From NCBI GenBank assembly GCA_031216445.1, contig CM062218.1, forward strand, positions 7,275,001-7,339,000: 64,000 bases of DNA, written 5' to 3'. Source of the DNA: Lateolabrax maculatus. Lineage: Eukaryota > Chordata > Actinopteri > Acropomatiformes > Lateolabracidae. How positions within the stretch are numbered: position 1 is the first letter of the stretch; each line of letters opens with the position of its first letter. Of the stretch, positions 48,300 to 59,899 are shown piece by piece. The translations under genes were made by a program, and so were the position numbers. The notes below the pieces were generated by a model. That model did no database searches and was not told the origin of the DNA. It was given only the letters and a program-made list of their open reading frames with translations.

Positions 48300-48395
48300 C
48301 CGCACAGCTGAATAGACCGCCTCACACAGATGTGAATGGAAGGTGTGAGACAGACAATCAGGCCGAAACAATAGGGGATGTTTTTGCCAGAAGGA
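48300..48395 (+). repeat. Diverged non-coding repeat pair, copy B
   Basis: Partner of 38388-38483, same orientation. It shares CACAGCTGAAT, AGATGTGAATGGAAGGTGTG (two differences), AAACAATAGG and AAGGAAG in the same order and at nearly equal spacing. Confidence 0.6.
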
Positions 48396-48399
48396 AGAC

Positions 48400-48950
48400 A
48401 AAAAACCCCAAGAAAAAAAAAGCAGAAATGAAAGCAGGTGATAGCTGGTCTCATGGCCACAGCAAACTGCTTTGTTGAATTACTTGGTTCAATCTGCAAC
48501 TGTTTTCCTATAGGAGAGGTTGGAAATGTCAGGTTTCAGATTGATTATTTGCGTGGGTGTTAAAGAAAGCGAAGGAGAGGATGCAGCACATAACAAAAAT
48601 GTGTTTTTATGTTACATTGTGAAGACCTCCTTTTTTTCTTCAAGGTTGAGCGATTTTTAGTTTCAACTTCACTCAAATAATGAAAGAATGAAAAAAATTC
48701 CTTCATCATTGATATTGACCTTGTTCAATTCTGCACATAGAAGCTTCAGTATCTTCACGGTATGTTTATATAGATTACTAATTTGCTTTGCCAGGTATGT
48801 CATCGCTCTCAAGTCAGTATTGACTGTTTCAATATTTAACCAAGAGTACGAACTTTCCTGAACCTTAACTGAGGGCTATTTAAATCATTATTTTATATTA
48901 CAAATACATCAAAAGACTATGTAATGTGAAAAGGATCGGTTTTGGTGATG
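48400..48950. other. Intron DNA, no gene seen
   Basis: AT-rich, no recognisable element. Confidence 0.6.
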
Positions 48951-48954
48951 AACC

Positions 48955-49360
48955 AACAGAATTAACTTCCAATTCTGCAGTTTCTCTCAGCTGAATGGAG
49001 CGTTTTAGTGTCTTTCAGCTTATTGTTTTGGTTTACAGCCCACACAGCTACACTGTTTTGGCTCACTGTCGACGCCACCTAGTTTCTAACTGCAGCAAAA
49101 GAACTCCTGTAAACCAGATGTTCACTACCAGCCCAGCACCAAGTGGCAGACCAAAAGGTAGCAGCTAGCTGGTGAACATGCAGTCCTTAACGGATAAAGA
49201 GCCAGATATTTCCCTCTGGGTTTAATAGGAACCACAAACAAGGCTGAAATTAGATTGAATATTTTTCTTTTTGCCAAGTGCTATTATTGCTCCGTTTCTG
49301 CTGGATGTGTAAACATGCAAATGTATGCTTTCGCTAACATGCATCACTATGTCAATGTTG
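48955..49360. repeat. Probable teleost interspersed repeat
   Basis: Contains AAAGAGCCAGATATTTCCCT followed by GGAACCACAAACAAGGCTGA and ATTAGATTGAATATT, and before this CCCACACAGCTACACTG. From memory these words belong to a non-autonomous element frequent in fish genomes. No coding capacity; ends approximate. Confidence 0.5.
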
Positions 49361-49369
49361 TGTTTACAG

Positions 49370-50605
49370 CTTATTCTGTGCCCTCCATTGGTCAAAAAAA
49401 GCAATTAATGCATGTTTAACATAATCATAAAAACACAGATAATCCTTTAGTTACCAGAAGCAGATATTGGAGAGAAAAAAAAGAGGTGTTTGTTTGTTAT
49501 TCAAAAAAATGTAGTCCAGGCAGTATAATGTATGTTTCCCATAAAATATATTTAGCAATGCTAATCAGTTTTATATGAACATATTTTTTAGAAGACAGGG
49601 ATGGAGTTTGACTCTTTGAATATTATTAAAATTATCTAAATCTCTGTCAGTGGGAAACCTTAGATTTTAGATTCTACTTCTCCTGCTATGATCACAACCA
49701 CTAATTGTATCGTATGTTTATTTCAACTGTCTTTCAGCATGAATGAGCCCACACAAAATGAGATTCTGCTGTAAAATAGGACATAAGCAGGCGACCCAAC
49801 AACTTCACGTTGTATTAAAACCCTGTGTAAAAAAGGCGCTAATGCTGCCACAGACAGAAAGAGTTGATTCCCACTGGGGCCACCCAGGCTAAAAAAAAAA
49901 GTATGCTGTACTGTCAGACACTTTGGATTAAGGCACCCTAAAAATGTATTTGGGACTCAAGCAGTAAGAGGTGTCTGGAATAGAACTGGAAAAGATACAG
50001 GAGATTGATGGATGAAAATTAGAGAGAAAACGAGGATAGATTTCCTCGGAAGCCAGCATGTTGATTACGTTTATATTTGTATTCTCATCTGTGATAATGA
50101 TGTGTTTGCGCGTCTGCTTCTCTGTGTATACACTCAGGAGTGTGTGTGTACAGTGGCAAAGCTTTGCATGTAAACCAGTCCCTGCGTCACATTTGTCGCT
50201 GTTTGTTCTCATGCCTGCTGACAGCCACCGGCTCTCAAACAGTCCAACAAGGGATAGACTCTGAAATACCCCTTTGATCTCCCCATGTTCCCCTTCTGAA
50301 CTCTCTCCCTTTCTGTTTCCCTCCATCTTTTCTTTCCTTGAATCCATGGAGCCTCGCCCTGTCATCACATCGATATATAAATCCATTGTCCGCGCTCCCC
50401 TTCACTGACTGTCGCTCTGCTTTTATACTTTTGTGTGTGCACGACAACGTGGGCACGCATTATTGTCTGTGTACATGTGTGCATTTGTGTATCTGCGCGT
50501 GAGCTAAGGCCTATATTGGTGCTGACAGGTAGTGTTGGCAAGTCCAAATGTGTTGCCATGCTCGGGTGTCTAATGTGGAGGCTGACAGCCCGTGATACTA
50601 GAGGC
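49370..50605. other. Intron DNA, no gene seen
   Basis: AT-rich with A runs. Open frames on the minus strand near 49930-50390 are not recognisable proteins. Confidence 0.6.
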
Positions 50606-50606
50606 A

Positions 50607-50609
<3 letters not shown>

Positions 50610-50670
<61 letters not shown>
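50610..50670. repeat. (TG)30 microsatellite
   Basis: Pure TG run followed by CGTGTGGG-type imperfect repeats to about 50698. Confidence 0.98.
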
Positions 50671-50675
<5 letters not shown>

Positions 50676-50699
50676 GGGTGGGTGAGGGTGTGAGGGTGA

Positions 50700-52540
50700 A
50701 GACTTTTTATTAACTTCACCTCAGTTTGACACCTTTTGTTTTGTGTATTTTTTTATGCCTCTTTGCTTTCTCTCTTGTTCTGTGCCTCCGTGACCCTCAG
50801 TGTTTTTTCACAGCCATTCATAAAGCGGCCTTAAAGTGAATTGTTGCTTTTTTTTATTTCATCTGCCAAGTCTCTGAAGGCCCTTTTAAAACCACAATCT
50901 AAGCTCAGTGTACAGGACCATGCAGGCTCAGTGCTATACAACCCTATAACCAGACAAAACATTGATATTGGATATTTTCTCCAATGGCAACATTTTAAAA
51001 GACAACCTTGGAAACAATGGTATAGTTAAGGGAAAAGACTATGGTTACTGTTAGATATAGTTTGTCAAATTAATCATTTGATTTTCAGGAAATCAAGCTA
51101 TTGATATTATTTATTGTCTGCATTTTTTTCAGCTATATCTATTCAATATGTTTACATTGAGTAATTACCTCTCTATACAGTAGTTTTCATTGTGAGTGGC
51201 AGGGTCCGCCATTCCCGCACTGTAAACAAATTGTCCTCCCTGGTACGTGTGATTTACAGGTACGCAATGCAGCATGTAATCCAGTGTTACTGTTTGTAAT
51301 TTTATCTCTTCAGCATCAGGCTCACTGTTAAATGTATTGTCACTCTCCTACAGCTGCATCACAGTTGTATTAAGTTACTGCTAATGCAAACCCAACATTT
51401 CCTATAGCACTCATAGCCCTCAGCAAGTGAACCATGGTGGGCGCCAGTTGTTTGTCTCTTGAATTTCTTACATTATACCTCTTCAAGGAGTGATAAGTGT
51501 AGTATTAAGCTGCACTTGCTTTTACCATGGCAACCAAGGATGTTGCCAAATCAACAAGTGAAATCTTTAAGATTTGAACTGAAGATATGGTATGGGTAAG
51601 GCAATTAAAACACTTTGTAATAATTAAAAATGCAAATATTAACTGCAGATCTGCTGCATATCCATCCACCATCTTGACCTCAACACCTTTACTTTCCGCC
51701 TCGCTACATAAACGGCTTTCTGCTTCCTGCATCTGCACTTAACGTTGGTACTAGATGTTAAACTGCTCATATCTAATGAAGCAATGAAACAAACCACAAT
51801 AACAGTAAAGTTTTCATTACACCAGTAAGTTAAATCAAACACACCTTAAGAAGTTCAGCCCGTTTTCAAGCACATCTTTTATTTCCTGTTCACTCTTTGC
51901 TCGTGTGACTGTGGTCTGACCTTGTTTGAAAGCCTGTGACTCACTGTGGGCCATTGTCGGTCTAATCCCATCCAGCTTTATTTGTGGGAGCATGTGTATG
52001 GCCTCCGTCTAGGCTTAACGTGACTTAATGCAGCTGAGAGCCAAGCCACTTCTCTGCCTTTGATCTGCGGTGGGAGCGACTGCACGGTTAAGACACTCAA
52101 AGACCACACCGTCATCTTCGGGAAGTCTCCCTCCCTCCCTCGTTTAGTCGTCTCTCTTTCCGACAATGTTCGCATGCTTTAATTCACTGGTTAGTGAAAA
52201 ACCAGCCTGCCTGTCTATGTTTTTTTGGGTTTGTTTGTTTCCGTTTTCCTTTTTTTTTTGCGCCGTGACGTAGCTGCACAAAAACCTTTCACATGCTGCT
52301 AATGCCATGTCTCAATGTCTGAGTGCGCTGAACCATCTCGGCTAATGCTATGTGGTCGGCTGGTTTTCATGACATAAGCAGACAGTGACAGAGATCTATA
52401 ATTTTCTCCCTCTCGCACTCTTTTTTGAGACTTCCTCTCAGTTTCCATTCCGTCGACAGAAACGGGAGCCAGGGGCGATGAGGGAATACCCTGTGTTTAT
52501 CCCCTGCTTTCACAAAGATGGTGCTGCTGTATTTATATAT
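50700..52540. other. Intron DNA, RFX-like site
   Basis: No gene. TTTACCATGGCAAC (51531-51544) resembles an X-box, the palindromic site bound by RFX factors. The interval 51185-51330 is repeat-free and a possible conserved element. Confidence 0.45.
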
Positions 52541-52544
52541 TTGT

Positions 52545-52566
52545 TTGTGTGTGTGTGTGTGTGTGT
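52545..52566. repeat. (TG)11 microsatellite
   Basis: TG run, followed about 40 nt later by a run of 12 T (52606-52617). Confidence 0.95.
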
Positions 52567-52982
52567 ATGCACTTGTATATATTTATCTGAGAGCTGAATG
52601 CACTTTTTTTTTTTTTTACTTTTCCACATCAGCCACACCTTCCTATCAGGTTTTTTCTCAGTACAGGAGATACTTTTCATGACAGATCTGAACAAGTAAA
52701 GATTCTCAATTCACTTCCACACATACAGACATAGACAGCGATCCATTCAGTCAGACTGTTGCACTTACACTCAGGGTATAACATTACAGCCAGGGTCTCT
52801 CACTATGTGCGTGTCTCGGATTGGTAAAGGCCAGAAGTAGAGTTAGGAAAGAAAGCACTCTCATCATCTCCAGTTACCCCTCAACTCCCACTATATACTC
52901 CCTTACACGCTTTCTTATTTTCATCTGCATTCCTCCATAATTTCATCTCTCCGTCTGTCATCTAGCCTCTCACTCATCATAC

Positions 52983-53023
52983 ATACACACACACATATAT
53001 AAATATATATATATATATAATAT
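52983..53023. repeat. (CA)n/(TA)n compound microsatellite
   Basis: ACAC units pass into a TATA run. Confidence 0.93.
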
Positions 53024-53029
53024 TTCTTC

Positions 53030-53999
53030 CACCATATATTTGCCCTACCTCAATGCTTTTTCCTGTTTTCCCTCTCTCATACTCCTACTCACACATACAT
53101 ATTGTATTTCTTGCTGTTTACCACAACTTTTTCTTGCTCGGTCTGTTCTTGACACCTGGTCCCACATGTATATTCAATATCCCCACCTTCCTCTTCTCTT
53201 TTCCCATACTTACTCATATTCCTCTCTTTATTTGTCCCCCTTTGCATATATCCGCAGACTTGGCATGCCAGTCATAAAGGCCCTTTTCAGACTGATTACT
53301 TCGGCCATACTCCAGAGTTTGTTATTTTTTTTCCCCCCTCGGTCACGCTGCCCGGCTTTACCCTCCACGCCGATTAGTCATTCAGTGTTTTACCTCTCCA
53401 CGTTTATTTTTAAAAATGCTTTCCAGTTCCCTTTACATTGGCGCTCCCGGCCGTTCTCGCCCATGCCAAGCGGCTGAGGTTAGCACAGGCCAGATGATGT
53501 AATGACACTGATTTTTCCAGCGTTCCTACCTCACGAGTCAGTCACGTGGAAGCGGGCTATGGGTGAAGAAAATACACACACGCAGAGGCCACCGACACGC
53601 TTCCAAGTTTCACATTAACGCAGACTGATGGGGTAATGATGTTATGTATAGCTACCAGATGAAGGCTGTAAATGTCTGCCGCATGAGTAACACACATCTA
53701 CACACACATACATATCGCATGATGCTTGTTTTACGATGCTTTTATCCCTGAGTACACTGAGAGTCAGTCAGGTGCTGTCCATCTGTACTCGGTGTGTGTG
53801 TGTTTGTGTGTTTATGCCGTCACTGGAACAGGCAGCTCAGTATGTGTTGACATGTGCAGTCAGCCCTTAGCTTATGTGTTTACCCACGACCACAGAGCCT
53901 GACTCTATCCATAGGCGGCCATGCACGTGTTTGTGGTCAGAGTTGGATGCGGGAGCACAATAGTAGAGTTTGTGAGTTTGTGAGCTTGTGTCGTTAGGT

Positions 54000-54005
<6 letters not shown>
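53030..54005. other. Intron DNA with candidate conserved block
   Basis: No gene. 53330-53680 is a repeat-poor block with scattered CpG and E-box-like CACGTG (53543-53548), a candidate regulatory element by texture only. Confidence 0.5.

Positions 54006-54006
<1 letters not shown>

Positions 54007-54046
<40 letters not shown>
54007..54046. repeat. (TG)20 microsatellite
   Basis: Pure TG run. Confidence 0.98.
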
Positions 54047-54047
<1 letters not shown>

Positions 54048-54059
54048 CTTTTGGTGTGC

Positions 54060-54505
54060 TCGGAGCCGAGGTCATTAGATCAGAGGGAGAGCAGGTGGTC
54101 GCCGCCTACTTTAGCCTCGTTCACCCCCCTGCGTACAGCCTAGCCCCCCCCCCCTCGCAGTGGCAGGGGTCAAAGGTCGGGCCAGGAAAAGGCTGCTGGC
54201 CCAGAGCCAGAGACATTCCAGCATTCCTTTGCAGTCTAAATCGGAGCCAACATGGCCTCTCCCTGGAGATCAATGGGCCACAATGTTATTTAAATACAAG
54301 GTGACCGCAGGGGAGGAGGGGTTTTCGGGGGGTGGGGGTGTCACAACAGCCGTACTGCTGACAGAAGACACCCCTCTGCAACAAAAACGCCTCTTTTTTA
54401 TCTTTGCCCCAGCTGACATTTCTCATCATGAAGTCTTTCTCAGTTCACAGCTTTGACTTGACAAGTTATTAAATGATTAACATCCTCACAAAATACTGAG
54501 ATTTG
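54060..54505. other. Intron DNA, GC-richer block
   Basis: GC-rich sequence (54060-54340) with C and G runs but no coding frame I recognise. Possibly conserved non-coding DNA. Confidence 0.45.
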
Positions 54506-54509
54506 AAAT

Positions 54510-54531
54510 CCCCCCCCCCCCCCCCCCCCCC
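54510..54531. repeat. C22 homopolymer
   Basis: Uninterrupted run of 22 C. Its length is likely unreliable in the assembly. Confidence 0.97.
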
Positions 54532-54539
54532 AGAATATT

Positions 54540-57190
54540 TAAAATTGACTTCGGTCCCAACTGAGTTTTAAAGGAGTCAATGAATTATTCACTGTAATCC
54601 ACTTGTCTCCCTATATGGTCCCAATCAGGCAAAATGACTGCTAAATTATTACTCTTGTATCTTTTGTCGAGACTCACAGCAGAGTTGGCCTTTAACCCGC
54701 CACCACTGTTTGAATTTAGTTTTTAGGCAGCCCCTCGTTGTGATAAAAAATTGAAGATGGCAGGATTTTATATGAGAAACCAAATACAGGTAGTGTGGCA
54801 AACATGATAGTGGCACCTCCAAAGATTAAATAGAGAAGTCCTTGAGGTCAAAGTGAGCACGTACTGCACATGTGACTATTTTTCAGACAAACTAATGAGG
54901 ATATACAGGAAGGAAAGAGAGCAAAAGCAAGCTGGGGCAGTAGAAAACATGATTTCAGGGAGCTCATAAGCTTGTAATTAGAAACAAGGTATCACATGCA
55001 CGTAGCGCTACTTTTCAAGTTCTTCATTTGTGGTCACTGCTGTGGTGTTCTTGCATGTCCCACGATTTAGTTTTAATCTGAAGATGTTTGTGTTTCAGCA
55101 GTTGCCTCTGTTCTGTTCTCTGTAATTTATTCGGCCATCGCTGCTCACAGTAACTATTCAATCCTCCTTTCAAACTGCAGCTGCTGCTGAAACTTTAATG
55201 CACATCACTTTATGTGCACCAAAGGGTTTTTATTACAGGAAAGATTTAATGGTTCCGTTGCAGAACAGTGACGTTGAAAATTATAAAATCTTTCACAAAC
55301 CAGGTATGTGTTGATCTAACTATTGTGATGCGTCACTCTTCAAAGAAAGTAGAGAATTTCTTTCTGAAATAAATATAAATCATTCAAGGATCACCTCTTT
55401 AAATATCAATAACATTCCTCTTATATCATCTCCTGACTGAGTCTGTGTCATGTTGGATGTACGGCGTCTCCGCAGGCCTGGTTATTTCAGGTCCCATCTC
55501 ACCCGTTCAGCTGAATTTTGTTCCGTGCACATGATTGCATAAACTCTAGTGATCCTGGAGCACTGCAGGAGGACTGGAGGAACAAGACTGAGACCAAGGT
55601 GTGTGTACTTGTGTGCGTTATTAGTGTGTACCAGTGTTGGTGTGTTGAGGGCAAAGCAGGAGAACTGAAAAATGTATAAAGATTGATGGCTCGCTGTGCC
55701 CGGGTAAAGCAGCAGAGCATCAGCGCTGGAAAATGTCACTTGGTCCTGGAAGACCCTTCATTTTTGCTGATGTGGGATCAGCAAATAAACGTGTATCATA
55801 ATGAAATATATACATGAGGACGATATCCATTTTCCAAAATTCCTATCAGCCCTTGCCGAGATGTAAGTAACATGAAAGTGATCTCAGGCTCTGTATCAGC
55901 TGTCATTTTTCCTGCTGACTTCAACTACAGAAAAACTGGTTTCTGTATCACATTTTTTTCATTGATAAGCTCTTTTAAGGAGATATCCCTTGACTGAAAG
56001 ATACCAATGTTGCTTTCAGTTGCCATAAATAAGGCTGGCTATGACACAGAAATGTGTCACTAGCATTGAGATTGTATTGACAATTTTTGGTAGTACCAAA
56101 GATTGGTTGATTTAATAATCTAGCCAATTTTAGTAACAAAGCTCTAGTATCTTATAGACACGAGTATTGGAACATTTCAAACTGGCCACACACATAAATT
56201 GAGATCAAACCGAGATTTACTCAGGCAGATGGAAAAGTCAAACTCAACCAACCAAGACAGACCATATGTTATTCCTGTAGTCCTGCCCATTTCCTTTTTT
56301 TCTAACAGTGTTCTTTGGGATGAACTGCACTGTGAATTAAGACAGTATGACACTTCACTCACTAGTTTTGTACTGCAGTTCGTATTGTTTTTTTTTTTTT
56401 TAATAGCTATGATCATTAATATTGCCAATCAGAATAATTCATATTAATTCAAAAAACAACTGCAGTTTTGCATCAGATATGAGGATGATTATTTTGACCT
56501 ACAGCAGGAAACTTGATATTTCACTCTTGCTGATGCGTTAAGATTCTACAATTAGTAATTGTGGAAACTAGTCATGATTAGACAATTAATTTTACAGCCT
56601 CAGGCAAGCGCAAAGACTTATGCTCTTGATGAAAGGGTAAAAAAATGGATGAGAAGCGACAAATTTCTAGTCAGACATCGGAAGTGAGGGGAGAGAAAAA
56701 CTAGTGATCTGTTCCTTGGTTCCTGTCCATTTGATTTTGTTTCTGCTGGCAGGCATTTGCTTGTGTTAATTATTTTTTAGTTTTTTTTTTTTTTATGTGG
56801 ATCTGTGCATCTGCTGGCAGTACAGAGTTTTGGCTGATCGCGCTCATGTGGTCTGTGGAGTTGATGTGTTGCAGGACGGGAACTTATGGCTCAGTGAGGC
56901 GTTTCACGTCGGAGGGAGTTAATGTACAGGCATCTGAGGGGAAATTAATTAAGTGCAACAGACAGTGTTCTGCAAACCAGGCGTGTAGAAACGTCTAATT
57001 TCAGCACAGGAGGAAGGGAGGAGAAAGAGGGACTTCAAGGAGACAGAAGTAGTGAGAAAGAGTAAAGGTCAGCCTATCAGGTGAGACCACACAGCCTGTA
57101 ATGGTTCTCTTTAGCAGTCAGACGTGGGCAGTCACAAACAATAGCACCTTTTCTGAATCTCATGTCCTCCTTCTCTTGCTCAGTCTCTCT
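54540..57190. other. Intron DNA, no gene seen
   Basis: Ordinary AT-rich intron with T runs at 56385-56401 and 56778-56794. No recognisable protein or element. Confidence 0.6.
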
Positions 57191-57193
57191 CTC

Positions 57194-57194
<1 letters not shown>

Positions 57195-57271
<77 letters not shown>
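57195..57271. repeat. (CA)38 microsatellite
   Basis: Pure CA/AC run of about 76 nt, one of the two longest arrays in the window. Confidence 0.98.
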
Positions 57272-57272
<1 letters not shown>

Positions 57273-57749
57273 TCATAAGCGCTGGCACCTTGGGAAATGA
57301 AGATGGATGATGAGCACCTTGCTAAGCAGGGCTGCACGAAGCTTAGGAGATAATGTGGGTGCACACATACTCCAACGACAACATTTACAGCCACCTACTT
57401 AGTTTACACACATTATGTGAAGCACAAACGCATTTTACAAACCTCTCACGGTGCCTTATCTTGCTTGTCATGTAAAATAGATGTGTTTAGCTTTGTATCA
57501 TTGTTTTGTGGTTGCATTAAACCATTTGGCTCATTACAGCCGGAAGCTTCAAGCGTTGTGGCGTCCTGTAGAGAAAGAGAACACCGATATAAAGCTTATT
57601 AGACAGGAGGCAGCATCAGAGTGGCTGCCAGAGTACAGAGCCATAAACAGGAAGAGCTCATGTACTCCTCTCATTAAAGTTGACTTGGGCTTTTACATTG
57701 GCCCTTGTAAGTGCACATGCAAGCACAGAGGCAACACGTGCACATAAGG

Positions 57750-58172
57750 ACAAGAGCCTCAGAGCCATTGTATTTTTGTGGCCTATATTGATATTTGGGT
57801 TTAAAATCTGATATGTTGGCCAATATTTGTTTTTTAACATAATCGCTTGTGTGGGGAGAAGGACTTGTCTGTTTTTGTCTTGTTTTCCGCTTATTGACAC
57901 ATTCGGTTGATGCTGTCGTGAATGACATGTTTGAAATGTATCCACGGACAAACCCGACTTCAGCTGAGCAACGTCGGCATACAGCTTGACACTTATCATT
58001 TTCACTTTAACTAACCAGGAAACCGGCTAAGCCGAGTAGCAAAGAGTAGGCGGAGATGGAAAGAAAGGCAATACTAGAAGAATCGTTGATCCCGCTTTTG
58101 ATTTTGATGATTAAAATCAAAAGATCATTTCGATTTTCGATTTTGAATCGAAATCGTGACACCCCTAGTAGA
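57750..58172. mobile_element. Probable hAT-like DNA transposon remnant
   Basis: The right end, reading inward on the minus strand, begins with a GGGGTGTCACGATTTCGATT-type terminus (58148-58167), which resembles hAT element ends from fish. Internal words ACGGACAAACCCGACTTCAG and GCATACAGCTTGACACTT (57945-57992) look like the non-coding part of such an element. A perfect inverted repeat with 11-bp arms CTTTTGATTTT/AAAATCAAAAG lies at 58095-58123. No transposase frame is present; the left end is not identified. Confidence 0.5.
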
Positions 58173-58174
58173 GA

Positions 58175-59000
58175 AGAGGTCGGATTGGTGTATTCCTAGA
58201 AAAACAAGAGTCAAATATATAAAAATGATTGCAATAAATAACACTGAAACTATGTATATAAATTATATAAATTTAATAAACAACACCGTACTATAATAAA
58301 CCAAAAATACATCAGTACGATAAAATCAGCCTGTAAAATCAACACGGCCAATGTATTGGCCAATGTATAGGACGGGCTCCAATTAGCACTCACAAAACAC
58401 CTACACACTTGCATCATATACCGCACATACACTCACATACAATTTACTGGGTTACTCACATAAGCATGCACACACACACAGAGGAACTAAAGCAGTTATT
58501 AATCACGTCAGGGGCTTGTTGTACTGACGGAGCTCCGCAGAGAGAAATGCTTCATTAATATCAGCCCTCAAGCCCCTTAAGGAGCAGGACTACACACACA
58601 CACACACACACATACACACAAACACACGCTAAGCAACATAAACTGCACGGACATACAACACATGTATGTGTGGGCAGAGAGTCATTATACACTGAAAGGG
58701 AACATACACACATGCACAGACACACGAACCATACTGCTGTGTCTTTACCTCATATGCACATCGATCTTGACCTTGCAAGCATACTCCCACTCGTTCATGC
58801 ATAGAAAATGTCTGCTTTGATAATCACACACACACATATACAGAGGTGTGAGGGCTCTGAGCGTCTGGTTAACTTATTTATTTATTCACTCGCTGCCTTT
58901 ATCCAGGTCAGGTCATCTCCAACAGCTTAACGCACACATGGCTCTTCTTTGAAAACATCAGCCAACCTCTTCTCTTGGTGTCTGAGGACTGACAGCTAAG
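58175..59000. other. Intron DNA rich in imperfect CA repeats
   Basis: Short CA arrays at 58466-58480 and 58593-58626 and an AT-rich start. No gene. Confidence 0.65.
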
Positions 59001-59002
59001 AA

Positions 59003-59004
<2 letters not shown>

Positions 59005-59048
<44 letters not shown>
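59005..59048. repeat. (CA)22 microsatellite
   Basis: Pure AC run. Confidence 0.98.
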
Positions 59049-59053
<5 letters not shown>

Positions 59054-59384
59054 CAGGTGGCATAGTATGCTGCTGCCGAAGTAGAGTCACTTGACTTCCT
59101 CCGATTCTTGTCTAGTCAGGAGTGGAAGCATTCTTCTCTTCCCTGACGTTGAGTGTTTGTCTGCCGATGTTTGTGTAGCAGCCATTTCCATTGAACTCAC
59201 TAGCTGACCCCGACAGGACGCCAGCAACACACAGACACTCACACGCACAAAATTAAGTGAAAAGGAAGTGTCTGATTGGATAAACCACAGGAAGTACCCT
59301 TAACTTCCTGTTTGCATGGACTATTGTTTTCCAAAATAGCAAGAGAGGCCCGGTGAGGATGTGTGAGGACACAGACACAAACAC

Positions 59385-59895
59385 TTAAGCCGTGTTTCCA
59401 CGACATGGCACGGCTTCGGCTGTACTGAACTTGACTCTACTCTCTTTTGATACCAGTAACTTCGTTTTTTGGGGGAACGTGTCGTGTCTTCAACGCGATA
59501 ACCCCTTCACTTTTCCAGCAGTTGGGAAACAACACACGGGAGCTTTACTGTGGTCTTGAGAAGCTGCCGCCTTGACTCACAAAGTAACTCGCTCACACTT
59601 GCCACACACACACATTAGTCACTGCCCGATTCATTAAAAGGGCTACGCTGCTGTCATTACAAAGCAAATAAAATAATTGGTGTTGCTCTTGATAGTAGCT
59701 TGGCCATTTAGTGTGCAAGTGGCGATTCTAGTGACGATTCTCTCTGACCAATCATGGCATTTCATGTCAACCTCGGGCGAGGTGATACTAAAAAAAAAAA
59801 AGTACTATCCACAACTTTTTGGCAATGTAAAACCAAAACAAGTGAGTAGAGTCGAGTCCAGCCGGTACCAGACACTGGAAAAGGGCCATTACACA
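59385..59895. mobile_element. MITE-like non-autonomous DNA transposon
   Basis: The left end reads GCCGTGTTTCCACGACATGG then TTGACTCTACTC. The right end, reverse complemented, reads AATGGCCCTTTTCCAGTGTC, then GGTACCGGCTGG and ACTCGACTCTACTCAC. The ends therefore share an inverted GACTCTACTC word. The pattern of GTGTTTCCAC...GGTACCGGC...CACTGGAAAAGGGCC with an internal CCTCGGGCGAGGTG is that of a fish MITE I know. About 510 nt, no transposase. Confidence 0.65.
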
Positions 59896-59899
59896 CATA

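Noticed and set aside
53040..53477. 145-codon open frame
   Set aside because: Low-complexity Leu/Phe/Ser/Pro-rich translation of pyrimidine-rich sequence.
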